Shown here in pieces: positions 9,562 through 19,276 of a DNA stretch of 64,000 nt (within the stretch, counting starts at the first letter, position 1; each line of letters begins with the position of its first letter). Source of the stretch: an uncultured Oscillospiraceae bacterium (GTDB lineage Bacteria; Bacillota; Clostridia; Oscillospirales; Ruminococcaceae); the NCBI GenBank assembly GCA_904397845.1, contig CAJFOX010000011.1, positions 62,001 to 126,000 on the forward strand, written 5' to 3'. The notes under the pieces are model-generated. The model saw only the letters and a list, made by a program, of their open reading frames with translations, did no database searches and had not been told where the DNA came from. The translations under genes were made by a program, and so were the position numbers.

Positions 9562-11169
9562 TCAATATTTGCCCTTATCCCCCGCCGGTGCATAGCGCCC
9601 TATAATCTGCTGCGCCACCCGAACGCCGTCTACCGCTGCGCTGACAATTCCACCGGCATAGCCGGCCCCCTCGCCACAGGGATACAATCCCTTGAGTGCC
9701 GGAGATTGAAAGTCTTCTTCCCGCAAGATTCGTATCGGAGAAGACGTCCGGGTTTCCACCCCGGTTAAAAAGGCGTCAGCACCGGAAAAACCGGGAATTC
9801 GCCGCTCAAACCGCCGCAATCCATTTTCCAGCATTCGATTGATCTGGCTGGGAAACAGCATTTTCAAAGGATATGGACGAACGCCAAGCGTGTATGTTGG
9901 CTCTAATAAATTGGGCAAAGCGGGACGTGTTTCGTCCAAAAAGCTTTTTGCCGTCTGTCCCGGTGCAGCATAGCGTCCTCCGCCCGCTGAAAAAGCAGCC
10001 CGCTCCAGGCTCCGCTGAAAGGCAATCCCATCCATCGGGCCGGCGCCAAAATCCGATTGGTCTACTGAAACTACCAACGCTGAATTGGCGTTTTTTCCAT
10101 CTCTCGCATATTCACTCATCCCATTGGTTACCACCGCCTGCGGCTCGGAAGCAGAGGGAACCACTATTCCGCCCGGGCACATGCAGAAGGTGTAAACGCC
10201 CCGCTCCCCCTCCCGGTATGACAGTTGATATTCCCCTTTGTCCAGCGCCGGATGCCCGGCATAATTTCCGTATAGCCCCCGGTCAATCACCGATTGCAGG
10301 TGTTCAATCCGCACACCGACCGAAAAAGCCTTGGCGACCATAGGAATCTGGCGCTGCATAAGCATTTCAAACGTATCCCTTGCACTGTGCCCCACTGCCA
10401 AAATCAGCTGATCGCAGGCAATCGGCTGCCCGTCCGCGATCAGTCCGACTAACTTTCCCCGCTTCATCAACAGATCCTCTACCTGCATGCCAAATTTGAT
10501 TTCACCGCCCATCCGTTCGATTTCTCTGCGGATATTTTTCACTACCATCCGCAGCTTATCAGTGCCGATATGGGGTTTGGCGCGCCGCATCGTCTGAGCC
10601 GGTGCGCCAAAACGGGCCAACTGTTCCATCACATAGCCGCATCTGGGATCATGGATGCGAGTGGTCAATTTGCCATCGGAAAAAGTTCCTGCGCCGCCCT
10701 CTCCAAACTGTACATTTGTCTTTACATCCAATGTACCGGACTTCCAAAATCCTTCCACTGCCCGGATGCGGGCATCCACATCCATCCCCCGCTCCAATAC
10801 CAGCGGCCGGTAGCCCTGCTGCGACAACAAAAGGGCCGCAAACATCCCGGCAGGACCAAATCCCGCAACCACCGGCCGGTGAGTCATCGGCTCCGTCCCG
10901 AAGGAGAGTTCCAAAGCGCTGTCTCGCCGCAGGAAAGCATTGGAAAGATTTGCACGCTGCAGCACAGCTTCTTCATCGCAGGTCAGTTCGACCCCTACCG
11001 AATAGACAATCCTGATCTTGTCCGGGTGCCGCGCATCGATTGAGCTTTTTACCGGAAAAACCGATAAAATATCCTTCGGATCCACCCTCAATTGCCTTCG
11101 TGCTGTTTGCGCCGCTTTTTCAAACGGCTCTTCCGGTCTGATCCAAATTCCTGTTAAAATAATCGCCAT
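9562..11169 (-). CDS. NAD(P)/FAD-dependent oxidoreductase (uncharacterised FAD-dependent dehydrogenase family)
   Basis: GFGPAGMFAALLLSQQGYRPLVLERG Rossmann motif, C-terminal GEGAGYAGGIVSAAVDG. Confidence 0.9.
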   Translation of the reverse strand: MAIILTGIWIRPEEPFEKAAQTARRQLRVDPKDILSVFPVKSSIDARHPDKIRIVYSVGVELTCDEEAVLQRANLSNAFLRRDSALELSFGTEPMTHRPVVAGFGPAGMFAALLLSQQGYRPLVLERGMDVDARIRAVEGFWKSGTLDVKTNVQFGEGGAGTFSDGKLTTRIHDPRCGYVMEQLARFGAPAQTMRRAKPHIGTDKLRMVVKNIRREIERMGGEIKFGMQVEDLLMKRGKLVGLIADGQPIACDQLILAVGHSARDTFEMLMQRQIPMVAKAFSVGVRIEHLQSVIDRGLYGNYAGHPALDKGEYQLSYREGERGVYTFCMCPGGIVVPSASEPQAVVTNGMSEYARDGKNANSALVVSVDQSDFGAGPMDGIAFQRSLERAAFSAGGGRYAAPGQTAKSFLDETRPALPNLLEPTYTLGVRPYPLKMLFPSQINRMLENGLRRFERRIPGFSGADAFLTGVETRTSSPIRILREEDFQSPALKGLYPCGEGAGYAGGIVSAAVDGVRVAQQIIGRYAPAGDKGKY

Positions 11170-11249
11170 GGCATATCTCCCGTTCCCCACAAATAGGAAC
11201 CGCCTGAACATCTGGGCCCAGGCGGTTCCTATTCATCCATCCAAATAAA

Positions 11250-12515
11250 TCATTCTTTTTCGCTGATGACTACGACCGCCGTGTAATCCCCCACAGCCCA
11301 GACAAGATTTTTTGCTGGCGCTGAGATTGTCACCGCAGTCTTAAACTGCCCTGTTTCCACCGATCTCTTGCTCAAATCAATCTGCGCCACCAAATCGTCT
11401 GACGTCATGGTTTCCAAAACCTGCGCCGGGCCGATAATCCGGACCCTTGTAATCCGGTTGGTGAGAAGCCTTGCATCATAATCTGTCGGCACATTCAGCA
11501 AAGAAAGATTGGTAACGGTAAATTCCTTCGCCACCATATCCGTCCAGTCAAAAGTAACAGTCACCGTTTCCGTATGGGCCACGTTGGTAAAGTTATCAGG
11601 CAATTCCACATCAAAAGTAAAGTTACTCTCCAAGTCCAACGATTTAAAATCAATATACCCTAAAAGGATTTCGCTGTAGTTATCGATCTCATCCACCGGA
11701 CCCGCCACCGTAATGGTCTCATTGGAAATAGTATACTTCAGTTCTTCCAAATTCAAGCCGTCCGGCGCATTCAAAAACTCAACCTTTACCGGCAGGTCGA
11801 CCGTCTTTAAAATTGGCACTGTCACCTCTGCCTGCTTGACATCCATCGTCAATCCGGATGAATCAATTTCATTTCCATCTTTATCCAGCAAGATGATATC
11901 CGAAGTAAACTCCGTCGTTTTCGTCAGGCTTCCCTCATGGTCGATCGAAACCACACACTGGGCAATTTGGGCAATGTCCGTATCCGGTCCCGTTACCGAT
12001 ACCTGCGTTGGGCTGACAACAGCCTCTTCCATTAGGTAACCCTCTTCTGGGACAACCAGGCCCTCCATTTTCAAATCCACATTAAACTTTTTGGTAACCA
12101 TACGGTCAAATTTTAAATTGACCGTAGATGGAGAAATGGAGGAAATAGTAAAGTCTTTCCCCGACACGTTTTCTGCTACCAACGGCAGGGAGAAACTTCC
12201 CGCGCCATTCACTAAGCTGAGATCTACGGAAACAGCGATATCTTCCGGCTTGATACTACCAACGACCAGCCGCTGCCCTTCGATGGTCACATCTACAAAC
12301 AGGTCCTCCTCCCCAATGATCGTAAGGCCCATTCTGGTAATAAATGAGGTTTGGCTGTCCATCGTAACCGGAACTTCTTGGATTTCCCGGGGAATATCCG
12401 TTTTCATATTCATTGCCACCACCACCCAGATAATGCAGGCAATCAAAACGGAAATAACTTTAAAAAAGGTATTGTTTTGCCAAAGGGAATCCAGATGGAA
12501 TTTTGGAATTTTCAT
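11250..12515 (-). CDS. cdaR: YbbR-domain protein CdaR (regulator of diadenylate cyclase)
   Basis: N-terminal TM segment and repeated YbbR-type domains, adjacent to cdaA. Confidence 0.9.
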   Translation of the reverse strand: MKIPKFHLDSLWQNNTFFKVISVLIACIIWVVVAMNMKTDIPREIQEVPVTMDSQTSFITRMGLTIIGEEDLFVDVTIEGQRLVVGSIKPEDIAVSVDLSLVNGAGSFSLPLVAENVSGKDFTISSISPSTVNLKFDRMVTKKFNVDLKMEGLVVPEEGYLMEEAVVSPTQVSVTGPDTDIAQIAQCVVSIDHEGSLTKTTEFTSDIILLDKDGNEIDSSGLTMDVKQAEVTVPILKTVDLPVKVEFLNAPDGLNLEELKYTISNETITVAGPVDEIDNYSEILLGYIDFKSLDLESNFTFDVELPDNFTNVAHTETVTVTFDWTDMVAKEFTVTNLSLLNVPTDYDARLLTNRITRVRIIGPAQVLETMTSDDLVAQIDLSKRSVETGQFKTAVTISAPAKNLVWAVGDYTAVVVISEKE

Positions 12516-13372
12516 TTTGTAATCGCCCTCCAAAATCCTGGCTTTTTATCTTCGGCCTTTTTTTCAGGCAAAAGCGTTTTTTCCAAAAGCTCACGCAGCA
12601 TTTCCGCGTCGTAGCCGCGGGTCAACTTACCTTCCAGCGCCACCGAGATCACGCCGTTTTCTTCAGAGACAACAATCACCAGCGCGTCGGAATTTTCGCT
12701 CATCCCCAGCGCGGCCCGATGCCGTGTCCCCAATTGCTTGCTGATATCATAATTATCCGAAAGGGGCAAGAAGCAGCCTGCCGCATACAATTTTCCATCC
12801 CGCAAAATCATGGCGCCGTCGTGCAGCGGGGAGTTATGAAAAAAAATGTTTCCAATCAGCTCCATGCTGGGGACCGAATCAATGACAGTACCGGTTTTAA
12901 TAATCTCTCCCAACCGGGATTTCCTTTCAATTACCATCAGTGCGCCGGTTTTCTGACGGGAAAGAACGGGGGCAGCTTCGCAAATGGCCGAAATCGCCGT
13001 TTTCCATTGCTGGTCCACTGATTTCTCCTCTTGATGAGAAAACAGATCCAGTTTGGAAATCCGGCTGCGGCCAACCCTCTCCAGCGCCGTACGCAGTTCG
13101 GGCTGAAAAATAACTGCCAATAAAATCAGGGCATTGCCAAATAGATACTGCATCGCGTACTTCATCGTCTGCAACTGCATCCAGTCCGCTAAAAAATATG
13201 CAATAACCAGCGCCAGTAAGCCCTTCACCAGCTGGCCGGTTCTGGTAACTTTTGCCCAGGTAATCAATTTATAAACCAAAAAAGAGGTAATCAGGATATC
13301 CAAAACGTCAGTCGGCCTAAAGCTTTTAACGACATTCACCAAATTAAGCCATGCATCGGAAAAGCTGATCAT
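12512..13372 (-). CDS. cdaA: Diadenylate cyclase CdaA
   Basis: DAC domain DGAMILRDGKLYAAGCFLPLS and GTRHRAALG; start trimmed to MISFSDAW. Confidence 0.95.
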   Translation of the reverse strand: MISFSDAWLNLVNVVKSFRPTDVLDILITSFLVYKLITWAKVTRTGQLVKGLLALVIAYFLADWMQLQTMKYAMQYLFGNALILLAVIFQPELRTALERVGRSRISKLDLFSHQEEKSVDQQWKTAISAICEAAPVLSRQKTGALMVIERKSRLGEIIKTGTVIDSVPSMELIGNIFFHNSPLHDGAMILRDGKLYAAGCFLPLSDNYDISKQLGTRHRAALGMSENSDALVIVVSEENGVISVALEGKLTRGYDAEMLRELLEKTLLPEKKAEDKKPGFWRAITK

Positions 13373-13486
13373 GCGGTTTCCCCCCGACTTTCCAAAATAG
13401 CACACAGATATAGTTCTATTGTACCACATCCTGCAATGAATTCAATGACTGTTTTCTGAAAATTATTTTTTTTGCGGAGAGTGTTT

Positions 13487-13978
13487 TCAGCCGAGCTCTT
13501 CCAGCAGGCAAACCGCATGGGCAGCCACTCCCTCCATATTGCCGGTAAAACCCAAGCCCTCTTCCGTTGTTGCCTTTACGCTGATCCTGCCAATCTCGGT
13601 TCCGCATACACAGGCAATTTTTTCCCGCATGCGGGGTATATAGGGCGCCAGCTTTGGCCGCTGGGCAATTACTGTGCCGTCAATATTTCCCACCCGGTAC
13701 CCTTCTTTTTTCAACAAGAGAACCACAGATTCCAACAGGCGCAAACTGTCCGCCCCAGCAAAAGCCGGATCACTGTCCGGAAAAAGTTTTCCAATATCGC
13801 CCAGTGCCGCGGCGCCCAGCAGCGCATCTGCGATGGCATGCAGCAATACGTCCGCATCCGAATGGCCCGCCAATCCCATTTCAAAGGGGATTTCTACCCC
13901 CCCGATCACGCATGTTCTCCCTTTCTCAAAACGATGCACATCATATCCGTGCCCAATCCGCAGCGTCATCCCTTTCAT
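13487..13978 (-). CDS. ispF: 2-C-methyl-D-erythritol 2,4-cyclodiphosphate synthase
   Basis: [11 protein letters not shown] and [20 protein letters not shown] motifs. Confidence 0.97.
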   Translation of the reverse strand: MKGMTLRIGHGYDVHRFEKGRTCVIGGVEIPFEMGLAGHSDADVLLHAIADALLGAAALGDIGKLFPDSDPAFAGADSLRLLESVVLLLKKEGYRVGNIDGTVIAQRPKLAPYIPRMREKIACVCGTEIGRISVKATTEEGLGFTGNMEGVAAHAVCLLEELG

Positions 13979-14702
13979 CCTCCCATCCGCATTGATATGC
14001 CAACAGGCCTTCAGCTATTGCCAAGTCCTCCGGTGTGGTTATCTTGATGTTGTCGTAAGAGCCCTTCACCATCCGCACTGGCATACCAGCGTATTCCATT
14101 AACTGGCAGTCATCGGTAAAATCCCGATCTGCAATATCCGCCTTTTCTGCCGCTATCCCGTAAGAGGCGACAGAAAAGACCTGAGGCGTCTGCGCCGCAT
14201 ATAAAACGCTTCTATCCGGCGTTGAAACAATCTTTCCGGATTCGTCCACCTGCTTGATGGTATCTTTTACCTGCACCCCCAGCGTAGCCGCGCCCGATTC
14301 TCTGGCGGCGGCAATACACGCTTCCACATCTTCAGGGCGAACGAGCGGCCTGGCACCATCATGAATAGCGACAAACTGGCTTTGCGCGCTGATTTCCCGA
14401 AAACCGTTCCGCACCGACTGCTGCCGCGTCTGGCCGCCGGTAACAATGGTACGTATTTTTTGCAGTCCAAAATCCGCAACCATCTGATGCAAAACTGGAA
14501 TGGACTGCTCACGGGTTACTACGATGATTTCCCTGACTGAAGGGCAGCTTCCTATCCTTTGTAAGGTGTGAATCAATACCGGCGCGCCACCTAACAGCAC
14601 CAGTTGTTTGTCCATCCCCCCCATTCTGGAAGCGCTTCCTGCAGCGACGACGACTACAGACGTATCCGGCGTTTCTATTTTCTTTTTGCGTCCGGCAAAC
14701 AT
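13941..14702 (-). CDS. ispD: 2-C-methyl-D-erythritol 4-phosphate cytidylyltransferase
   Basis: [14 protein letters not shown] motif, IHDGARPLV; adjacent to ispF. Confidence 0.95.
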   Translation of the reverse strand: MFAGRKKKIETPDTSVVVVAAGSASRMGGMDKQLVLLGGAPVLIHTLQRIGSCPSVREIIVVTREQSIPVLHQMVADFGLQKIRTIVTGGQTRQQSVRNGFREISAQSQFVAIHDGARPLVRPEDVEACIAAARESGAATLGVQVKDTIKQVDESGKIVSTPDRSVLYAAQTPQVFSVASYGIAAEKADIADRDFTDDCQLMEYAGMPVRMVKGSYDNIKITTPEDLAIAEGLLAYQCGWEDERDDAADWARI

Positions 14703-15083
14703 GGCGACCCTCCCTGTAAAAATGGAACCCTTATTCGAAGGCCCAAATCAAAAATATTTATTTCAAAGACGTCTTTTCCCGTCTCTAAGCGCAGTTTTCA
14801 ATAAACATAACAAACCGCAAGTATGGCAAAGATGCCCAAGCTGTCCACTGGATATATTCCATTCTCAAACAAATGAATACTGCTTTCTCCTGCTGTTTCT
14901 CTTCGTTAAAATTCAAATCCAGCAGCAGGCAGATTCCATTCGTGCCGTTTCAGGGCGCAAAGTATAAGTCCAACACCCCTTTTATATTTATTTTACCATA
15001 TTTTCGTTTTTAGGGAAAGTAAAGCGCTTACCAAAATCAATCCCAAAACGCCGTATTATATCTCCAGTTGTCATCACAGACGA

Positions 15084-15123
15084 AAAAAGCCGGCGGAGCT
15101 TAAAAACCGCCGGGCTTTTTTCC
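15084..15123. terminator. Bidirectional terminator between ispD and carD
   Basis: aaaaaagccggcgg...ccgccgggctttttt inverted repeat with flanking A/T runs. Confidence 0.8.
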
Positions 15124-15144
15124 CATAATCATTGCTTTCCCTTA

Positions 15145-15672
15145 TCAGGAAACCTCATTTTTTTCAGCCACCTGCACCTGCTGCAAAATAAACGGAAGAA
15201 CCTCCTCCTTACGAATATTCAGCACATAAGCAAATTCTTCATACAACATCTTCTCCGCTTCTTTCATAAACCGCTCATCGCTGATATGCAGCCTTCTTCC
15301 CTTTTTCTGCTGTTCCTGTTGATGAAAATGCAGCGCTTTTATCATTCTTACCAGTTCGGTTCTGTTTCCGCTGGAAAGAATTTGCTGGTACCTCTCCTTT
15401 CTATCTTCCTCTTCTTCAATCCAGTATGAGTTTTGATCCGGCATTTCCTGAATCAGCTTTTTAATCTCCTCGCCCGACAGAATCCGCCGCATCTTGGAGA
15501 CCAGATTTTCATTGTCCACCGGTACAAAAAAGGTGGAGTCCGGCGCATATACCGGTTTCAGCATATAATATTCCTGTTTTTGCCCGCCGAAACTCCGTTG
15601 GGTCCGATCCATAATCCTACAAATACCATGGACGCTGTATAAGACCATATCTCCTGCCGTATACTGCTTCAT
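15145..15672 (-). CDS. CarD family transcriptional regulator
   Basis: YTAGDMVLYSVHGICRIMD and YYMLKPVYAPDSTFFVPVDN; RNAP-interacting domain of CarD/CdnL/TRCF. Confidence 0.9.
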   Translation of the reverse strand: MKQYTAGDMVLYSVHGICRIMDRTQRSFGGQKQEYYMLKPVYAPDSTFFVPVDNENLVSKMRRILSGEEIKKLIQEMPDQNSYWIEEEEDRKERYQQILSSGNRTELVRMIKALHFHQQEQQKKGRRLHISDERFMKEAEKMLYEEFAYVLNIRKEEVLPFILQQVQVAEKNEVS

Positions 15673-15678
15673 TTCGCA

Positions 15679-15970
15679 TCATCTCTCCTTTCTGTTCCAA
15701 TCTTTCCAAGGTTTCTTTCCGCCATAATAGGCAACCGCTATTTTTGTTTGCCTGTCTTCGTCCATTCCGTTTAGGCGCCGGCACCAGCGCAGCAGGGATT
15801 CTTCCCGTTTCGCCCCGCTTTGAAAAAAAGGGACACGGCTTTCTCAAACACTCTTTTACATTGAGAATTCCGCACCTGCACCGCTCCGTCAAATAGATAC
15901 GATCCGGCATTTCCAATGGCCTTAAATTTTCCTCCGAAGAAGCAGGAATAAAATTTTCCATTTTTCTCAC
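15679..15970 (-). pseudogene. Small Cys-rich conserved-looking protein, split by a +1 frameshift at a T7 run (gene or sequence error)
   Basis: Frame 1 reads MRKMENF...RCRCGILNVKECLRKPCPFF; deleting one T from CCCTTTTTTTC continues into QSGAKREESLLRWCRRLNGMDEDRQTKIAVAYYGGKKPWKDWNRKER*, ending just before the carD start. Confidence 0.6.
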
Positions 15971-16335
15971 CTTTTCTCACCTCAAACGAATTCTGCCCCT
16001 CTGTCTCCGTCCGCGTTACCCTTTCCCAAAACCGTTTCCCCGCTGTACAAAACCGAAGCCGCCCGTCTTACCTTTCCGGATATCCACTTTGCCGGGCACA
16101 ATCCCGGGCCGCTGCACAAACACTGTTTTTTGTACAAATGTTTTCATGGGGACCAGAATACCAGGCCCCTTTTTATTTCCAGCCGATATCCCGAAATAAG
16201 AAAAAAGTTTGCTTCAACCGGACTTACGTTCCATAAAGCAAACTACACGTTGATTCTGATTTTATTTTAACATATTTTCCGGCTGAATGTAATGGTCATT
16301 TTTCACAAAGCTTTTCCGATTTTATGAAAAACTAA

Positions 16336-16369
16336 ATGGAATGGAAGAATAGCTATTCTTCCATTCCAT
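16336..16369. repeat. 34-bp perfect palindrome
   Basis: atggaatggaagaatag|ctattcttccattccat; lies just downstream of the minus-strand GyrI-like gene. Confidence 0.9.
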
Positions 16370-16395
16370 CTTAACAATTCGACGAATCTGAATTT

Positions 16396-17027
16396 TTATT
16401 TAACCGGATGCCGAACAATAGTTTTCAGTTTCTCCGAAGCAGTTCTTCTGGGATCGCTTAAATAAATTTCATGATGGAACCGGTTCGGGCCAAAGTCTTC
16501 CTGATGCCCGCTTTCCTGCACGAAAGCTTCCATTCGGGCAATCGTGGCCGGCTCGTTGTCATACGGGCCCGGATGCATTGACTGGACACAAAGGCCTTCC
16601 TCCCAGCGAAACAGCCGGGCGGCGGAAGCATCGATTTTTTTCTTTCGAAAGACTTCCTCCCTGGCCCAGTCAAAAACCGCCTGATCCACGAACTCCGGCA
16701 GCCGGATCATCGAAACCCAGCAAAACTCGGATTTCCTGCTGTAATCAATGCCGGGAGCTCCATTCGCCATCCACCAAAGCCCTTCCAGCGGCGGTACCAC
16801 ATAAGGAAAATATCCTCGATTTTTTTCGAACCCAAATGACTCATCTTAATCGTAAAAGAAATCCCATACAACAGCGAAAGCGCATTGGAATATGCGCCAT
16901 TTTCTTCGTTTGGATCGCCTTTTCCTTCCACCGCTACAAACTGCATAGGCGGTACCTGAATCAGTTCCGGCTCCTTCTTGGGCTGATACAACTGTTTATA
17001 TTCTTTTTTATAATCAAACGCCGCCAT
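16396..17027 (-). pseudogene. GyrI-like small-molecule-binding domain protein, interrupted by a single-base frameshift
   Basis: N-terminal MAAFDYKKEYKQLYQPKKEPELIQVPPMQFVAVEGKGDPNEE and C-terminal VVPPLEGLWW...RFHHEIYLSDPRRT lie in different frames; junction at ATTTTCCTTATGTGG. Confidence 0.75.
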
Positions 17028-17091
17028 TTTTCGTCTCCCTTTTTCATATGTCATATGTCGCAAAATGCACTGAAAACTCTAAGTATTTCCT

Positions 17092-17757
17092 TTATTCTTT
17101 CGGCGGCCAATCCTCAGGAATCGCTACCGGCAGATTCCACAGATACCTGGCGGCGAGCGTCCGTATAATAACCACAACGGCGGCGCCCAAAAACATGGCG
17201 GCCCAGTGACTGATAAACGGGTAGGAGCACGCATACAGTACAGCCCCTACAAAGGCTGCCGACGCATAAACCTGCTTTCGCAGTACAATCGGCGTAACCC
17301 CAGCCAGCATATCCCGCAGAATGCCGCCGCCCACGCCAGTGGTCACCCCAACAAAAATCTGCAAAAACGCATTGTCTTCGAACCCCGCGTTGATCGCCGT
17401 ATTGATTCCTACGACCGTAAAAATGCCAAGGCCCAGTGCATCCAGAAAATTAAACAGCGAAAGGTTCTGGATCCGATTGCTGATGATGATTTCCGGCTCG
17501 CTTTTCCCTACAAAAAAAATGAGAGCCGAGGCCAATGCCGCCACCAGTGCGTATACTGGGTTGCGGAAGGTATTGGGCGGCGTAATCCCCAATAAGATAT
17601 CCCGAATCACACCGCCTCCCACAGCAGTGCAGACCCCCAAAACCAGAACGCCAAAAATATCCATTCTCCGCTGCACTGCCATCACCGCACCAGACAATGC
17701 GAACGCCACTGTACCCACAATCTCCACAAAAAAGACAATCGTATCCGCAATCCCCAT
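17092..17757 (-). CDS. Trimeric intracellular cation (TRIC) channel family / UPF0126 membrane protein
   Basis: Duplicated G-rich TM repeat: GTVAFALSGAVMAVQRRMDIFGVLVLGVCTAVGGGVIRDILLG. Confidence 0.9.
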   Translation of the reverse strand: MGIADTIVFFVEIVGTVAFALSGAVMAVQRRMDIFGVLVLGVCTAVGGGVIRDILLGITPPNTFRNPVYALVAALASALIFFVGKSEPEIIISNRIQNLSLFNFLDALGLGIFTVVGINTAINAGFEDNAFLQIFVGVTTGVGGGILRDMLAGVTPIVLRKQVYASAAFVGAVLYACSYPFISHWAAMFLGAAVVVIIRTLAARYLWNLPVAIPEDWPPKE

Positions 17758-17838
17758 TTTAACACACCCGCTTTCCTGTTATCATTTTATCTGATTTGCC
17801 TGTCCTTGGCAACCGCGCAAAAAATGACAAAAATTCGT

Positions 17839-17867
17839 TTGACAGTATTTGTTTTTTCGGCTATACT
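17839..17867 (+). promoter_or_regulatory. Sigma-A-like promoter of the gcv operon
   Basis: TTGACA - 17 nt - TATACT, immediately upstream of the glycine riboswitch. Confidence 0.8.
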
Positions 17868-17904
17868 GCAAATAGAAATCAAAAATAATTTGTTCGGTTG
17901 AAGG

Positions 17905-18076
17905 ATCCGGGAGAGACTATCCAGTATAGCGCCGAAGGGGTAAAGACGGAGATACTCTCAGGCAAAAGGACCGGGTTTGGACGAACCTCTGGAAAGCAGC
18001 AATGCGCCGAAGAAGCAACTGCCCCTGCGCCATTTGCAGAATAAGGGGAAGGAATCTTTCAGGCACCAAGACAGAG
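17905..18076 (+). ncRNA. Tandem (two-aptamer) glycine riboswitch
   Basis: Aptamer 1: GGGAGAGAC...GCGCCGAAGGGGTAAA...ACTCTCAGGCAAAAGGACC; aptamer 2: CTCTGGAAAGCA...GCGCCGAAGAAGCAA...ATCTTTCAGGCACCAAGACAGAG; upstream of gcvT. Confidence 0.95.
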
Positions 18077-18109
18077 ACGCGTGAAGGCCTTAGCTTTCAC
18101 GCGTTTTTT
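18077..18109 (+). terminator. Intrinsic terminator / expression platform of the glycine riboswitch
   Basis: acgcgtgaaggccttagctttcacgcgtttttt. Confidence 0.9.
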
Positions 18110-18162
18110 GATTTTCGCAGATTCTCTGTGAATGCTTTTTCAATGAAAGGAGTTTGTTTTTT

Positions 18163-19251
18163 ATGGAGCTGAAAACCCCGTTATATGACTGCCATGTGGC
18201 GGGCGGAGGAAAAATCGTACCCTTCGCTGGGTATCTTCTCCCTGTGCAGTACCCCTCCGGTGTAATTGCCGAGCATATGGCAGTGCGCACCCACGCCGGG
18301 CTGTTTGACGTATCCCACATGGGGGAAGTTATGATTACCGGCCCCGACGCTTTTGCCAATATTCAAAATCTGTTTACCAACGACTTTACTAATATGACTG
18401 ACGGCAGGGTCCGCTACAGTCCTATGTGCTATGAGGACGGCGGCGTAGTGGACGACCTGATCGTTTACCGCTATCATCAGGAAAAATATCTGGTTGTGGT
18501 TAACGCTTCCAACCGTCATAAAGACGTGGAATGGATGAAATCGCATTTGTTCGGCGATGTCAAGCTCGAAGATATTTCCGATCAAGTGGCGCAGGTCGCC
18601 TTACAGGGTCCCGCTTCGACAAAAATCCTATCCAAGCTCACCGGCGAGCAGGAGCTGCCCGTTAAATTCTATACGTTTAAAGACCCGATTCTGGTTGATG
18701 GCATATCCTGCCTTGTTTCCACTACAGGCTATACGGGAGAGAGCGGTTATGAATGCTACTGCGACCCCGCCGATGCGCCAAAGCTTTGGAACGCGCTGCT
18801 GGAAGCGGGCAAGGACGAAGGACTGATCCCCTGCGGCTTGGGCGCCCGGGATACTCTTCGGCTGGAAGCCGCCATGCCGCTGTACGGGCATGAAATGGAC
18901 GAGACCGTCACTCCTCTGGAAACCGGGCTGGGCAGCTATGTCAAAATGAATAAGCCTGATTTTATCGGCAAAAAAGCGCTGGAGGAAAAAGGAGAGCCGG
19001 CGCGGACACGGATCGGTCTTAAAATCACCGGCCGCGGAATCGCAAGAGAGCATTGCGATGTATATGGGAACGGGCGGAAAATCGGAGCCACTACTTCGGG
19101 AACGCATTGTCCTTTTTTAGGCTACGCGGTCGCAATGGCACTGGTAGAGTCGCCTGCGCCTGAAACTGGCACGCCGGTAGAAATAGACGTGCGCGGGCGG
19201 AAAATCACCGCCGAGGTCGTCTCGCTGCCTTTTTACAAAAAATCCAAATAA
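18163..19251 (+). CDS. gcvT: Glycine cleavage system aminomethyltransferase (T protein)
   Basis: MELKTPLYDCHVAGGGKIVPFAGY, GVIAEHMAVRTHAGLFDVSHMGE; start trimmed from 18154. Confidence 0.97.
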   Translation: MELKTPLYDCHVAGGGKIVPFAGYLLPVQYPSGVIAEHMAVRTHAGLFDVSHMGEVMITGPDAFANIQNLFTNDFTNMTDGRVRYSPMCYEDGGVVDDLIVYRYHQEKYLVVVNASNRHKDVEWMKSHLFGDVKLEDISDQVAQVALQGPASTKILSKLTGEQELPVKFYTFKDPILVDGISCLVSTTGYTGESGYECYCDPADAPKLWNALLEAGKDEGLIPCGLGARDTLRLEAAMPLYGHEMDETVTPLETGLGSYVKMNKPDFIGKKALEEKGEPARTRIGLKITGRGIAREHCDVYGNGRKIGATTSGTHCPFLGYAVAMALVESPAPETGTPVEIDVRGRKITAEVVSLPFYKKSK

Positions 19252-19276
19252 TTTCCATTTATCTCATCTAAGGAGA

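Noticed and set aside
15617-15970. 117-aa ORF read as a single protein overlapping carD
   Set aside because: The second half is not coding-like and overlaps carD; the frame-corrected version ending at 15679 is far more plausible.
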